A DNA stretch of 58,776 nt from Anthropogastromicrobium sp050944455 (GCA_050944455.1 JBMNRC010000018.1:1-58776); one strand, 5' to 3'. Positions 33,680-43,126 are shown, counted from the first letter of the stretch. The notes: generated by a model from the letters alone, not told the origin. Program-made: numbers and translations.

Positions 33680-34306
33680 TCAGTCCACCGAAATGTTCTC
33701 GCCCTTCAGGCCGTTGAACGCTCCTTCGATTTTCGCTTCGGGATGAGCGATCAGCCACTTGTTCACATTGGTCAGCAGGCGGTTCTCACCAGCCGCGTCC
33801 GGATCCTTGTCCGCCAGCTCGTCATTGGTCCCCTTCGGAAGAATGATGACGTCGCGGAATCCCCTGCCGCCGACGCCGCACGGAGCGTAGTGCAGGGTTG
33901 TCTCGTACATCTGGACCGCTGTGCCTGCCGGAACGAGGAAAGCCTCCACCCTGGAAGTATCGTAGGTGTAGTCCGCCTCAATATCCTGCTTCTTTCCCAC
34001 CAGGAGGATGAGGTCTGTAACCGCGACGTTCACCTCGCTGTTCCTGTGATATTCCAGGGCGTTCAGCTTAGAGTTGTGTCCGTTGCAGTAACCGAGCTGG
34101 ATCGGCATTCTCCCGAAGAAGCGGCGGCCGAATTCCTTCGCCGCCGGAGTCTTCTCCAGGGCTTCAACACTTCCCACGTAGACCGTGCCGTCCTCCGGGC
34201 ACGGAGTTTTTTCCATCTCCGCGATCAGTTCCTTCAGGTCATACCCTTCGACAACGGTTCCGTATGGACGGTATGCCGGATCCGTCACCTTTTTGATTTC
34301 AATCAT
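33680..34306 (-). CDS. DUF4867 family protein
   Basis: A 208-residue protein recognised as DUF4867 (cupin-like fold expected). Segments include GYCNGHNSKLNALEYHR with possible metal-binding His/Glu, and FLVPAGTAVQMYETTLHYAPC, typical of sugar-isomerase-like cupins. The ATG at 34306 has GGAGG upstream. It lies 60 bp downstream of the L-fucose-isomerase-like gene on the same strand. The family recurs with such isomerases, so an epimerase or isomerase role on the same sugar is likely but unproven. Confidence 0.8.
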   Translation of the reverse strand: MIEIKKVTDPAYRPYGTVVEGYDLKELIAEMEKTPCPEDGTVYVGSVEALEKTPAAKEFGRRFFGRMPIQLGYCNGHNSKLNALEYHRNSEVNVAVTDLILLVGKKQDIEADYTYDTSRVEAFLVPAGTAVQMYETTLHYAPCGVGGRGFRDVIILPKGTNDELADKDPDAAGENRLLTNVNKWLIAHPEAKIEGAFNGLKGENISVD

Positions 34307-34366
34307 CACTGTGTTCCTCCGATTATCGAAAAAAGCCGGGGCCAGAAGGCCCCGGCCGCGCAATTG

Positions 34367-35848
34367 TCAGTTCCAGTCCGCGAACGGGTTCTCGGACGGA
34401 TACGGTACGCTCTTCGGCTGGTTGTAGCCGATATCGGTTACGCCGAGGTACTTGAAGACTTCATACATCACCTTGCCGTAATGGCCGAACGCGACCGCGC
34501 CGTGATGCGGATAGTTCTTCTCGATCAGGACGTGGCGGTAGAAGCGCCCCATCTCAGGAATAGCGAATACGCCGATTCCGCCGAAGCTCTTGGTCGGGAC
34601 CGGAAGGATCTCGCCCTCAGCCACATAAGCGCGGAGCTTCGCGTCAGCGGTGCTCTGCAGGCGGAAGAAGGTGATATCGCTTGCCGCGAGATCGCCCTCG
34701 ATGGTTCCGTAGGTGACGTCCTTGCCGAGCGTGCGGGCCATGATCTTCTGGTTGCGCATCTCAGGCTTTACAAGGCGCGCGGAGCAGGTGTTGCCGCAGT
34801 GGAATCCCATGAAGGTGTCGGTAAGTCTGTAATTGTACTTGCCCTTGATGTTCTGCTCGTACATATCCTTCGGGACCGTGTTGTTGATGTCGAGCAGGGT
34901 GACGGATTCGCCGGAGATGCAGGTGCCGATATACTCGGACAGCGCCCCGTAGATATCAACCTCGCAGGATACCGGGATTCCGCGTCCGGTCAGGCGGCTG
35001 TTGACATAGCACGGAACAAACTTGAACTGCGTCTGGAACGCCGGCCAGCACTTGTTGGCGAATGCCACATACTTGCGGGAGCCCTTGTGGGCTTCCATCC
35101 AGTCGAGCAGCGTGAGCTCATACTGCGCGAGGGTCGGAAGGATCTTCGGATAATTGTTTCCGGCTCCCAGTTCTTTGGCCATTTCTTCAGCGACGCCGGC
35201 GATTCTCGGATCTCCCGCGTGCTTGTTAAATGTCTCGAACAGGTCGAGCTCGGAATTTTCCTCGATCTCGACGCCGAGATTGTAAAGCTGCTTGATCGGG
35301 GCGTTGCACGCGAGGAAATCCTGCGGGCGCGGTCCGAAGCTGATCATCTTGAGATTCTTCAGGCCGAGGATTGTGCGGGCGATCGGAACGAAATCAGCGA
35401 TTTCCTTCGCGACGCCGGCCGCGTCCTGCACCGGGTTTTCCGGGATATAAGCCCTGATGCCGCGGAGAGCCAGGTTGTAGGAAAGATTCAGAACGCCGCA
35501 GTATGCGTCGCCGCGCCCGTCCTGAAGGTTGTCGCCGGACTCCTCTGCGGCCGCCGCGTACATCACCGGGCCGCCGAACTCTCTGGCAGCGAGGGTCTCA
35601 CTGGTCTCCGGCCCGAAGTTTCCAAGGAAGATGACCAGCGCGTTGCATCCGGCTTCCTTCACCTGGGCTACAGCCTTGAGCATGTCGAGCTCGTTCTCGA
35701 CAGCGGTCGGGCACTCATAGATTTTGCCGCCGAGCTTTTCATACTCGGTCACAACATTGTGTCTTCTGGTCTCGGAAAGCGTCATCGGGAAGCAGTCGCG
35801 GGAAACCGCGATGATCCCGAGCTTCACCTCTGGGATGTTTGTGAACAT
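34367..35848 (-). CDS. L-fucose/L-arabinose isomerase family protein
   Basis: A 493-residue protein of the FucI/AraA superfamily, which interconverts aldoses and ketoses with Mn2+. The N-terminus resembles FucI-like proteins (LGIIAVSRDCFP). Candidate metal ligands lie in CEVDIYGALSEYI, LLDINN and FMGFHCGNTCSA. Length is usual for the 'fucose isomerase-like' (COG2407) group. AAGGAG precedes the ATG. With DUF4867 and the downstream-acting aldolase it probably processes a deoxy- or pentose sugar; the exact sugar is unclear. A LacI-type operator candidate lies upstream. Confidence 0.85.
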   Translation of the reverse strand: MFTNIPEVKLGIIAVSRDCFPMTLSETRRHNVVTEYEKLGGKIYECPTAVENELDMLKAVAQVKEAGCNALVIFLGNFGPETSETLAAREFGGPVMYAAAAEESGDNLQDGRGDAYCGVLNLSYNLALRGIRAYIPENPVQDAAGVAKEIADFVPIARTILGLKNLKMISFGPRPQDFLACNAPIKQLYNLGVEIEENSELDLFETFNKHAGDPRIAGVAEEMAKELGAGNNYPKILPTLAQYELTLLDWMEAHKGSRKYVAFANKCWPAFQTQFKFVPCYVNSRLTGRGIPVSCEVDIYGALSEYIGTCISGESVTLLDINNTVPKDMYEQNIKGKYNYRLTDTFMGFHCGNTCSARLVKPEMRNQKIMARTLGKDVTYGTIEGDLAASDITFFRLQSTADAKLRAYVAEGEILPVPTKSFGGIGVFAIPEMGRFYRHVLIEKNYPHHGAVAFGHYGKVMYEVFKYLGVTDIGYNQPKSVPYPSENPFADWN

Positions 35849-36156
35849 CTTTACTCCTTCTTCCGCGTCCGCGGATCTGACTGATAAATATTGAAAACGG
35901 CATAGGGTTTCATGCCTGTTTTTCCTGTGTCTGTGACTGCCGTGCCTGCCCGGGCAGCGATGTTAATCGTTTAACCAGGCATGTGCGGTACCGCCTTTGG
36001 TTTTCGCCGTTCCGGTATCCTGCACGATTCTGCCCGGCTGTCGGTTTCAGCCGTCCCGCTTCAAAAGCCAGTTTTCGCGCCTGTGATCAGCGGTCTGTGC
36101 TGTGCGGCCTGGCAATATGGTTTTATACTGTTTCAGCTGTACGGCTCTGATCCGGA
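35849..36156. other. Gap between isomerase and aldolase genes
   Basis: 308 bp with no gene. It contains the LacI-type operator candidate at 35961-35977. No convincing sigma-A pair was found for the isomerase gene. Confidence 0.55.
35961..35977. promoter_or_regulatory. Candidate LacI-family operator
   Basis: TGTTAATCGTTTAACCA is nearly palindromic around a central CG, the hallmark of LacI-family operators. It does not fit the CcpA cre consensus. It lies about 113 bp upstream of the isomerase start. Confidence 0.45.
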
Positions 36157-36816
36157 TCAGTTCTGCTTTCCGAACACAGCCTCGTAATCCCTGACAAACT
36201 TCTCGATGCCCTGGTCGGTGAGCGGATGTTTGATCATCTGCATCAGAACCTTGTACGGCACGGTTGCGATATCCGCTCCGGCGAGCGCGCACTGGGTCAC
36301 GTGCAGCGGATTGCGGATGCTGGCCGCGATAATTTCCGTCTTCAGGCCGTAGATTTTGAAGATTTTCGCGATGGTCTGGACAAGCTCGATGCCCGGCGTG
36401 GAAATGTCGTCAAGCCTGCCGAGGAAGGGGGAAACGTACGCAGCCCCGGCGCGCGCCGCAAGCAGCGCCTGGTTTGCGCTGAATACCAGGGTCACGTTGC
36501 ACTTTACGCCTTCGCTGGAAAGGGTTTTGACAGCCTTCAGGCCTTCCGCGGTCATCGGGATTTTCACGACCATGTTCGGATGGATTGCCGCGATCTGGCG
36601 GCCTTCGGCGATCATTCCCTCCGCTGTGGTGGTGGTAGCCTTGACTTCGCCGCTGATCGGCCCGTCGACAATGGAGGTGATTTCCCTGATGACTTCGTTG
36701 AAGTCTCTCCCCTCTTTCGCGATCAGAGACGGGTTGGTTGTGACGCCGCAGATGATACCCATGTCATTGGCTTCACGGATTTCATCAACATTGGCTGTGT
36801 CAATAAAAAATTTCAT
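36157..36816 (-). CDS. fsa: Fructose-6-phosphate aldolase / transaldolase-like (FSA/TalC)
   Basis: A 219-residue class I aldolase of the short transaldolase group (MipB/TalC/FSA). It starts MKFFIDTANVDEI, has GVTTNPSL, and the Schiff-base lysine is Lys85 in VVKIPMT. The length (about 215) separates it from full transaldolases. It may act as transaldolase or on fructose-6-phosphate; sequence does not decide. A strong promoter lies upstream. Confidence 0.92.
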   Translation of the reverse strand: MKFFIDTANVDEIREANDMGIICGVTTNPSLIAKEGRDFNEVIREITSIVDGPISGEVKATTTTAEGMIAEGRQIAAIHPNMVVKIPMTAEGLKAVKTLSSEGVKCNVTLVFSANQALLAARAGAAYVSPFLGRLDDISTPGIELVQTIAKIFKIYGLKTEIIAASIRNPLHVTQCALAGADIATVPYKVLMQMIKHPLTDQGIEKFVRDYEAVFGKQN

Positions 36817-36908
36817 TTCTGCTCCTCTCCTGATCCGGATCCGCAGGCCCCTTCCGTCCTCAGGCTTTCAGGCCTGTACGAAATTCCGAAACATTCATTG
36901 CTGGTAAT

Positions 36909-36937
36909 AATTTACACCGACATACCGGTAAAGTCAA
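36909..36937 (-). promoter_or_regulatory. Promoter of fsa
   Basis: TTGACT (36937-36932), 17-bp spacer, TAAATT (36914-36909), minus strand, about 93 bp upstream of the fsa ATG. Confidence 0.75.
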
Positions 36938-37098
36938 TGCGGCCGGGGCGCCGTCCGGATCCTTTCGCGGCCTGAATGAGAGCCATGCCGGAGGCGGACC
37001 CGCGGGCAGTCAGCGGCCGCGGAAACCGCCGGCGGATTTACCCGAAAACCGGGCCCGCGGAAAGCCGCCGGCCCTGAGGACGGCCTGGCGCGTTCCAT

Positions 37099-37143
37099 GT
37101 CAGAAACAGCCGGAGAGCGCCTCGCTCGGCGCCCTCCGGCTGT
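37099..37143 (-). terminator. Terminator of the deacetylase gene
   Basis: An AACAGCCGGAG...CTCCGGCTGTT stem with internal pairing (37105-37143) is followed on the minus strand by TCTG. It lies 17 bp after the stop. Confidence 0.75.
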
Positions 37144-37159
37144 TCTTGCCCGGATCCGT

Positions 37160-37999
37160 TTAAAGATCTATAACCGGCTTTCTGTCGAACAGTTTTACCG
37201 TCTGCCCTGCCGGGATCTCAAACTTTTTGTCATCCACGGAAATCCACACGGAAACCGCGTTCGGGTTGTGGACGAGGTCGCCCGCGGCCGTGTACTGCAG
37301 GCGCTTCGCGGCATCCATATAATCGACGATCTGGATGTTGGTCGCGTACCAGATGTCGTCCCGTCCGCCGATCATCCGGCAGAAGTTTTCGATCAGGTCC
37401 CAGTTGTCATGCGCGGTGAATTCGTAGCTGTGCCCCCACACGTACATCATGTACAGGTACTGGGTTTTGTACAGGTCAGCGAACTGCTGGCCAAGTTCCA
37501 TCAGCCCGTGGTTGTAATGGCAGGTCGCGTCCCAGGGCAGGAATGTGTCGGGCATGCCGAATCCCCCCGTGCTCTTTACGGAGCGCGCGTAGCGGATCCC
37601 GAGGGACGGGAGAACGCTCTCGATCTCCGGGGAATCGGAGCCGTTGGGGAGCGCGAGGCCGCGCACCGGATAGCCCATCACATCCTCCAGGATCTCACGG
37701 TCCAGCAGAACCTGCTTTACGATCTGCTCCATCGGGGATCTGGCGATCGTCGGATGCGTGTGCGTATGGCACGCGATCTCGTGGCCTGCGTAAAGGGAAG
37801 GATATTCCGAAAGCGGGATCCGGTTGTCCATGTCCAGGCCTGAATTGACATTGAAAGTTCCTTTGATGCCGTACTCATTGAAAACGGATACCAGCCTGCG
37901 GTCTTCCGGACGGCCGTCGTCAAAGCTCATGGTCAGTACTTTGTGTTTCCCGCCCGGAAAACAGGTGTAGATATTCGGAAGCAGTTTCTTCGCGTTCAT
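37160..37999 (-). CDS. Polysaccharide deacetylase (NodB domain) family protein
   Basis: A 279-residue protein. The ATG at 37999 has AGGAGGG. The NodB fold is seen from TMSFDDG (24-30, with the catalytic and metal-binding Asp pair) and HTHTHP (78-83, metal His), then LPNGSDSPE and WDATCHYNHG. No signal peptide is present, so it is cytoplasmic and not a peptidoglycan deacetylase. Its C-terminus has a small beta domain. It lies downstream of the uronate genes and may deacetylate an imported saccharide. Substrate is unknown. Confidence 0.85.
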   Translation of the reverse strand: MNAKKLLPNIYTCFPGGKHKVLTMSFDDGRPEDRRLVSVFNEYGIKGTFNVNSGLDMDNRIPLSEYPSLYAGHEIACHTHTHPTIARSPMEQIVKQVLLDREILEDVMGYPVRGLALPNGSDSPEIESVLPSLGIRYARSVKSTGGFGMPDTFLPWDATCHYNHGLMELGQQFADLYKTQYLYMMYVWGHSYEFTAHDNWDLIENFCRMIGGRDDIWYATNIQIVDYMDAAKRLQYTAAGDLVHNPNAVSVWISVDDKKFEIPAGQTVKLFDRKPVIDL

Positions 38000-38192
38000 T
38001 TTATCCCTCCTGATGTCGCGGCCTTCCGGCGCCGGCGGCGCCGCCGGATGACAAACGGGGTTCCGTTGCTCAATGCCATCCGGCAACGCCGCCGCCCGGC
38101 CCCGCTGCGGGGCCGCAGGTTCCTCCGCCCGCCATCCGGGCGCAATCCCGTCTCCCCTCCGGTTCCACAGACCGGCCTTTGATTCTATTCTA

Positions 38193-38432
38193 TCACGGGG
38201 AGCAAGATGAAGTCCTGATCACGGTGTCTTCAATCCGGCAGCTTTCCACGTTCTCCATGCGCGGACGGTCGGAAGCCGCATTCTCCACCGTGACATTCTC
38301 CAGCTCAACTTCGCAGATATTGCGGAGATAAAAAGCTTCCCCCGAAAGTTCCGGGAAATTGTCCATCATGATCGGGCACCGCGGCGTCCGCTCCGCCGCA
38401 GGTCTGAAGGCCGCGCCGGGCAGGAGTCCCAC
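38193..38432 (-). pseudogene. C-terminal remnant of a GH28-like beta-helix protein
   Basis: An open frame of 79 residues begins 3 nt after the uxaA stop, with only a GTG and no convincing ribosome site. Its middle reads MMDNFPELSGEAFYLRNICE and continues VELENVTVENA, resembling the last coils of GH28 polygalacturonase or related beta-helix enzymes. The catalytic part is absent, since uxaA occupies the upstream DNA. It is most likely a decayed gene left by deletion. A short functional protein cannot be excluded. Confidence 0.45.
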
Positions 38433-38434
38433 GG

Positions 38435-39916
38435 TCAGAGCGTCACTCCGTCCTTGAAAATTGCGATATCGCGGCAGCCGTGCTTTTCAGCCTTTGTCTG
38501 CTCACCCGACGCGATCCGCATCACGAAATCCAGCAGGCGCTCTCCCGCCTCATCCAGCGTCTCCGTGCCGTCGGCGACAGTGCCGGCGTTGAAATCGATC
38601 CAGGACTGCTTTTTCCTGAACAGCGCGGTATTGGTGGAAATTTTGACCGTCGGCGCCGGAGCTCCGAACGGAGTGCCGCGGCCTGTCGTGAACAGGATCA
38701 GATGAGCGCCGGCGGCGGTCAGGTCGGTGGCGGAAACAAGGTCATTGCCCGGCCCGGACAGCAGGTTGAGTCCTTTTTTGGTCACCCGGCCGCCGTAGGG
38801 AAGCACATCGACGATCTGAGCGGAACCTCCCTTCTGGACGCATCCGCAGGATTTATCCTCCAGCGTCGTGATGCCTCCCGCCTTGTTGCCCGGGGACGGA
38901 TTTTCGTAAACGGTCTGCCCGTGGTCCGTAAAGTATTTCTTGAACCCGTTGACCATCTCCACGGCTTTATTGAAGACAGCCTCATCGCTGCAGCGTGAGA
39001 AAAGAATGTTCTCCGCCCCGAACATCTCGGGGACCTCGGTGAGAACTGTCGATCCGCCCAGCGCGATCAGCCGGTCGGAGAAACGCCCGACCGTCGGATT
39101 GGCGGTGATGCCGGAAAGGCCGTCCGAGCCTCCGCACTTCATGCCGACGACCAGCTCCGACGCCGGAATCTTTTCGCGGCGGAACTGTCCGGCATACGCC
39201 GCGAGCTCCTTCAGGAGCTTCCGGCCTTCAGCCAGTTCATCGTCGACATCCTGGCAGGTGAGGAACTTTACCCGGTCGGGACTGACCTCCCCCAGGATTC
39301 CCCGGAACATGTCCATGGTGAGGTTCTCGCACCCGAGAGCCAGCACCAGGACGCCTCCCGCGTTCGGGTGGCGCACCAGGTCCGCCAGGATTTTTCCGGT
39401 CTGCGCGAGATCGCCGCCCAGCTGCGAGCAGCCGTACGGGTGGGAAAAGCTGTACAGGCCGTCGATTGTTCCTGTTACCAGGTCCTGATTTTCGCGGACC
39501 AGCTCTTTCGCGATGTCATTGACGCAGCCGACGACCGGGATGATCCACAGCTCGTTGCGGATGGCGGCGCGGCCGTCCTCCCGGCGGTATCCGCTGAAAA
39601 ACCGCGGCGCGGTCTCCGGCGCCGGGTATACTTTGTGTTCATAACGGTACTCCGCGTTTTCGGAGAGTTCCGTGCGGGTATTGTGGGTGTGGACCCAGCT
39701 GCCCGCCGCGATATCCGTCTTCGCGATGCCGATTGTGTTCCCGTACTTGATCACCGGTTTTCCTTCCGGGATCGCCGTCAGGGCGATTTTATGCCCGCGC
39801 CGGATCTCCTCCGCCGCCGTGACGGAAATTCCCTCCGCCGTGACGGTTTCGCCGGCGGCAATATCCCCGAGCGCTACCGCGACATTGTCCAGCGGATGTA
39901 TTCTGATCAGTTTCAT
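38435..39916 (-). CDS. uxaA: Altronate dehydratase
   Basis: A 493-residue enzyme dehydrating D-altronate to 2-keto-3-deoxygluconate. An N-terminal SAF domain (about 1-95) is followed by the large catalytic domain. Cys-containing segments resemble the Fe-binding enzymes of this family: PYGCSQLGGD, VLALGCENL, GMKCGGSDGLSGITANP and LEDKSCGCVQKGG. It is the last step of the galacturonate branch, after UxaC and UxaB. GAGGAAG precedes the ATG. A terminator-like hairpin 21 bp upstream may lower its expression relative to uxaCB. Confidence 0.95.
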   Translation of the reverse strand: MKLIRIHPLDNVAVALGDIAAGETVTAEGISVTAAEEIRRGHKIALTAIPEGKPVIKYGNTIGIAKTDIAAGSWVHTHNTRTELSENAEYRYEHKVYPAPETAPRFFSGYRREDGRAAIRNELWIIPVVGCVNDIAKELVRENQDLVTGTIDGLYSFSHPYGCSQLGGDLAQTGKILADLVRHPNAGGVLVLALGCENLTMDMFRGILGEVSPDRVKFLTCQDVDDELAEGRKLLKELAAYAGQFRREKIPASELVVGMKCGGSDGLSGITANPTVGRFSDRLIALGGSTVLTEVPEMFGAENILFSRCSDEAVFNKAVEMVNGFKKYFTDHGQTVYENPSPGNKAGGITTLEDKSCGCVQKGGSAQIVDVLPYGGRVTKKGLNLLSGPGNDLVSATDLTAAGAHLILFTTGRGTPFGAPAPTVKISTNTALFRKKQSWIDFNAGTVADGTETLDEAGERLLDFVMRIASGEQTKAEKHGCRDIAIFKDGVTL

Positions 39917-39936
39917 CTCAATCTTCCTCAGTTTCT

Positions 39937-39990
39937 GAAAAGGCCCCGAAAGCTCCTCTTCCTGAACGCGGAGAAGTTCTTCCGGGGCCT
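39937..39990 (-). terminator. Terminator-like hairpin between uxaB and uxaA
   Basis: Arms AGGCCCCG/CGGGGCCT (39941-39990) with internal pairing are followed on the minus strand by TTTCAG. It sits 21 bp before the uxaA ATG. It may be a leaky internal terminator or attenuator. Confidence 0.6.
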
Positions 39991-40105
39991 GTCGGTCTTT
40001 TGATGATCTGCCCTGCTGCTTATCACCGCTGACTCAGCGGATCCGCGCCGCGGGGCGTGTTATAACGCGGAGCGTACCTGATATCCCGGACCGGCCCCGC
40101 GCCTG

Positions 40106-41602
40106 TCACAGAACGGACGCGTAGGCGGCCTTCGCTCCGTCTTTGCGGATTTTCTTCAGATCCGCGAGAACGGTGCTCTCCAGGCCTTCTTTCTTCGTCA
40201 GGTCCTGATCCCACATCTTCTCATTGGAAAGAACGTCGTGCACCAGAACCGCGTCGTCCGCGTCCTTGTGATCCCAGTAGAAGTCGAGGACCCAGCCGTC
40301 ATCCTGGATCTTGTATTCATTTCCGGCCGGCCGGACGGCGATCAGGCCGTCTTCCTCGCGGCGCTGCAGATTTGTGGAATAAAACGCGATGTAGGCCGCG
40401 AATCCCATGCAGAGCGCCTGCGGCAGCTTTCCGAACTTCTCCTGGTACTCCAGCAGGGACGGAAGATCCCTGGCCTTCCACTTGGAGGTGGAGTTGAGGG
40501 AGATGCTCATCAGCAGGTGATCGACAAACGGGTTGTTGAAGCGGTCGGTCACCGCGGCGGCGAAATTCTCGCAGTCGGCCTTGTCCAGCGGAAGAATCGG
40601 GATGACTTCGTCATAAAGGATCTTGTTCATGAACGCGTGAACGGTTTCATCGTGCATGCAGTCGCGGACAATATCGAAACCGGCGAGATAAGCGCCGAGC
40701 ACAAAGCCGGTGTGGGCGCCGTTCAGAATCCTGACCTTTCTCTTTTTATACGGGGCGACTTCCGGAACGACATGGACATTGAGGCCGGCCTTCCGGAAGG
40801 GAAGCCTGTCTTCCAGCTCCTTCGGTCCCTCGATGTACCAGACGCCGAACACTTCCCCGACGTCCATGAGATCGTCCTCATATCCGTTCTCCCGCGTGAG
40901 GGCAGCCACTTCCTGCGGGTCGCGGATGCGGCCCGGGACAATGCGGTCTACGAGCGTGGAGCAGAACAGGCAGTCGTTTTTGATGTAGTCCGCGAAACCG
41001 CTGCCGAGGCCCCAGTCCTCGATATGCTTCAGCACACACTTTTTGAGTTCCTGGCCGTTCGCGTCGATCAGCTCGCAGGACAGGAATACGATGCCCGGCT
41101 TGCCCGCCTTGAAGCGCTCGTAAAGCAGTACGGTGACCTTTGCCGGGAAGGAAGCCGGCGGGGTGTCCGTGAACCTGCACTCCGGGACATAGGCGATTCC
41201 GGCTTCGGTCGTGTTGGACGCCATGTACTCCAGATCATCGCTGACGGCGATCTGTCTGATCTTCTCCCAGTCAGCTGCGTCGTACGGGTTGTAGCAGGCG
41301 TCCACCGCGGAAATCACGCGTTTGCGGTTGACCTTTCTGCCGTTCTCGGAACCGCGGAGATACAGCGTGTAGAGTCCCTGCTGCTCATTGATGAGTTTCG
41401 TAAGTCCCTGGGCGATCGGCTGGACCAGGGCGACCTTGCCGTTCCAGCCTGCCTTCTCGTTTGACATGTCAAACCAGTAGTCAACGAACGCGCGGAGGAA
41501 ATTGCCCTCGCCGAACTGCAGCACCTTCACCGGCGCTTTTTCCAGTATGTATCCGTCGTAACCGGATTTCTTCAGTACTTCATAATTGAGTTTCTCAGCC
41601 AT
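40106..41602 (-). CDS. uxaB: Tagaturonate reductase
   Basis: A 498-residue NAD-dependent dehydrogenase of the mannitol dehydrogenase family, reducing D-tagaturonate to D-altronate. The nucleotide-binding segment is VLQFGEGNFLRAF (about 28-40). The family core includes KVRILNGAHT and DEVIPILP, with the following His/Lys residues. AGGAG precedes the ATG. It lies between uxaC and uxaA with the same direction, so the trio converts galacturonate to ketodeoxygluconate. KdgK and KdgA are not in the window. Confidence 0.93.
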   Translation of the reverse strand: MAEKLNYEVLKKSGYDGYILEKAPVKVLQFGEGNFLRAFVDYWFDMSNEKAGWNGKVALVQPIAQGLTKLINEQQGLYTLYLRGSENGRKVNRKRVISAVDACYNPYDAADWEKIRQIAVSDDLEYMASNTTEAGIAYVPECRFTDTPPASFPAKVTVLLYERFKAGKPGIVFLSCELIDANGQELKKCVLKHIEDWGLGSGFADYIKNDCLFCSTLVDRIVPGRIRDPQEVAALTRENGYEDDLMDVGEVFGVWYIEGPKELEDRLPFRKAGLNVHVVPEVAPYKKRKVRILNGAHTGFVLGAYLAGFDIVRDCMHDETVHAFMNKILYDEVIPILPLDKADCENFAAAVTDRFNNPFVDHLLMSISLNSTSKWKARDLPSLLEYQEKFGKLPQALCMGFAAYIAFYSTNLQRREEDGLIAVRPAGNEYKIQDDGWVLDFYWDHKDADDAVLVHDVLSNEKMWDQDLTKKEGLESTVLADLKKIRKDGAKAAYASVL

Positions 41603-41695
41603 GATCTCCTGTCTCCCTGTCTGATATCTGCCTGATTGATGTCCTGTATTCTCTCTGCCCTGCCGGCTGCTTCACCGCCGGACAGCCTTCTTTTC

Positions 41696-43126
41696 TCAGA
41701 GATTGAAATACCTCTTCGCGTTCTCGTAGCTGATGCCCTTCACGATCTTCTCGAGGCTCTCCTCGTCGTCCGGGTACTCTCCGTCCTCAACCCACTGGCC
41801 GATCAGGTTGCAGGCGATGCGGCGGAAATAATCGTGTCTCGTGTAGGAAAGGAAGCTGCGGGAATCGGTCAGCATTCCGATGAAGTTTCCCAGAAGCCCG
41901 AGGTTCGCCAGAGACTTCATCTGCGCTTCCATCCCGTCCCTGGTATCCAGGAACCACCATGCGGCGCCGAGCTGCATCTTCCCCGGAACCTCCGTGCCCT
42001 GGAAGCAGCCGAGGCAGGTCGTGATCTGGTTGAAATCGCTCTGGTCCAGGGAGAACATAATCGTCTTCGGCAGTTCATCGGTCTCATCCAGCTTCGAGAA
42101 GAACTCAGCCAGCTCGTTGTAGCAGGAGGACTTCGCGATCATATCGAACCCCGTGTCCGGTCCCTCCAGGCGGTACATTCTCCTGTTGTTGTCGCGCGTG
42201 CAGGAGTAATGGATCTCCATCACAATGTTTTCCCTGTGGTATTTCTTCGCCAGGGAGAGGAGGATCGCCGTCTGGTACGCGTCAATCTCATTCTTTGTCA
42301 GGGGTTCGCCGGCCATGGCCTTCCTGAACGCGGTCTCCGCCTCAGCCTCGTTTTCGCGGAACGGAACATAGTCCAGCCCGTGGTCGGAAGCGCGGCAGCC
42401 GTGCTTTTTAAAGAAATCGATGCGCTCGTTCAGGGCGTTCTTCACGTCATCTACGCTGTCAAGGCTCTCCTTCCCGACGGACGCGGCGAGTTTTTTCATG
42501 TAGTCCGCGAAGCCGGCGCGCTGAATATTGACCGCCTTGTCCGGCCGGAAGGACGGGCAGACCATAAAGCCGAGATCCCTGACTTCCGCGAGCTTTTCAT
42601 GCCACTCGAGGGAATCAGCCGGATCGTCGGTGGTCCCGACGTATTTTACGTTGGACTGGCGGATGATGCCGCGCACGGTGAGGTTCGGGTCATGCTGCAG
42701 CATATCTGATGTTTTGTCCCAGATTTCCTTCGCGTTCTTTACGGTCAGCGGCTCTGTGATCCCGAAATACTTGTGAAGCTCAAGGTTGGACCAGTGGTAC
42801 ATCGGGTTTCCGATGGCCATCTCCAGCATCTTCGCGAACTCCACGAACTTGTCGTAGGGATCCGCGTCCCCGGTCACGAGATTCTCCGGGACGCCGTTGC
42901 TGCGCATCAGCCTCCACTTGTAGTGATCGCCGAAGTAAGTGCCGTCCGGATTCTTTCCTCCGAGCCATACCTCCGCGATGTTGCTGTAGCGGCGGTCCTC
43001 GTAGATCTCCTTCGGCGAGATGTGGCAGTGGTAATCAATGATCGGCATATCTTCCGCGTAATCGTGGTAAAGATGCCTTGCCGTATCATTGTACAGCATG
43101 AAATTTTTTCCCATGAAATTTTTCAT
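41696..43126 (-). CDS. uxaC: Uronate isomerase (glucuronate/galacturonate)
   Basis: A 476-residue amidohydrolase-fold isomerase making tagaturonate from galacturonate or fructuronate from glucuronate. The metal motif DYHCHISP has His33 and His35. Other family segments are present: HKYFGI, TTDDPADSLEWH and RNNRRMY-like residues, and SLDQSDF near the C-terminus. AGGAGGG precedes the ATG. It is the first gene of the uxaCBA unit and has a strong promoter. Confidence 0.96.
   Translation of the reverse strand: MKNFMGKNFMLYNDTARHLYHDYAEDMPIIDYHCHISPKEIYEDRRYSNIAEVWLGGKNPDGTYFGDHYKWRLMRSNGVPENLVTGDADPYDKFVEFAKMLEMAIGNPMYHWSNLELHKYFGITEPLTVKNAKEIWDKTSDMLQHDPNLTVRGIIRQSNVKYVGTTDDPADSLEWHEKLAEVRDLGFMVCPSFRPDKAVNIQRAGFADYMKKLAASVGKESLDSVDDVKNALNERIDFFKKHGCRASDHGLDYVPFRENEAEAETAFRKAMAGEPLTKNEIDAYQTAILLSLAKKYHRENIVMEIHYSCTRDNNRRMYRLEGPDTGFDMIAKSSCYNELAEFFSKLDETDELPKTIMFSLDQSDFNQITTCLGCFQGTEVPGKMQLGAAWWFLDTRDGMEAQMKSLANLGLLGNFIGMLTDSRSFLSYTRHDYFRRIACNLIGQWVEDGEYPDDEESLEKIVKGISYENAKRYFNL

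Larger units (their letters stand above)
36817..37159. other. Gap between fsa and the deacetylase gene
   Basis: 343 bp with no gene. It contains the fsa promoter and, at the other end, the terminator of the NodB gene. The middle is GC-rich with no recognisable RNA. Confidence 0.65.

Noticed and set aside
35880..35935. CcpA cre site upstream of the fucose-isomerase-like gene
   Set aside because: The best candidate (around 35902-35920) mismatches the central CG of the consensus.
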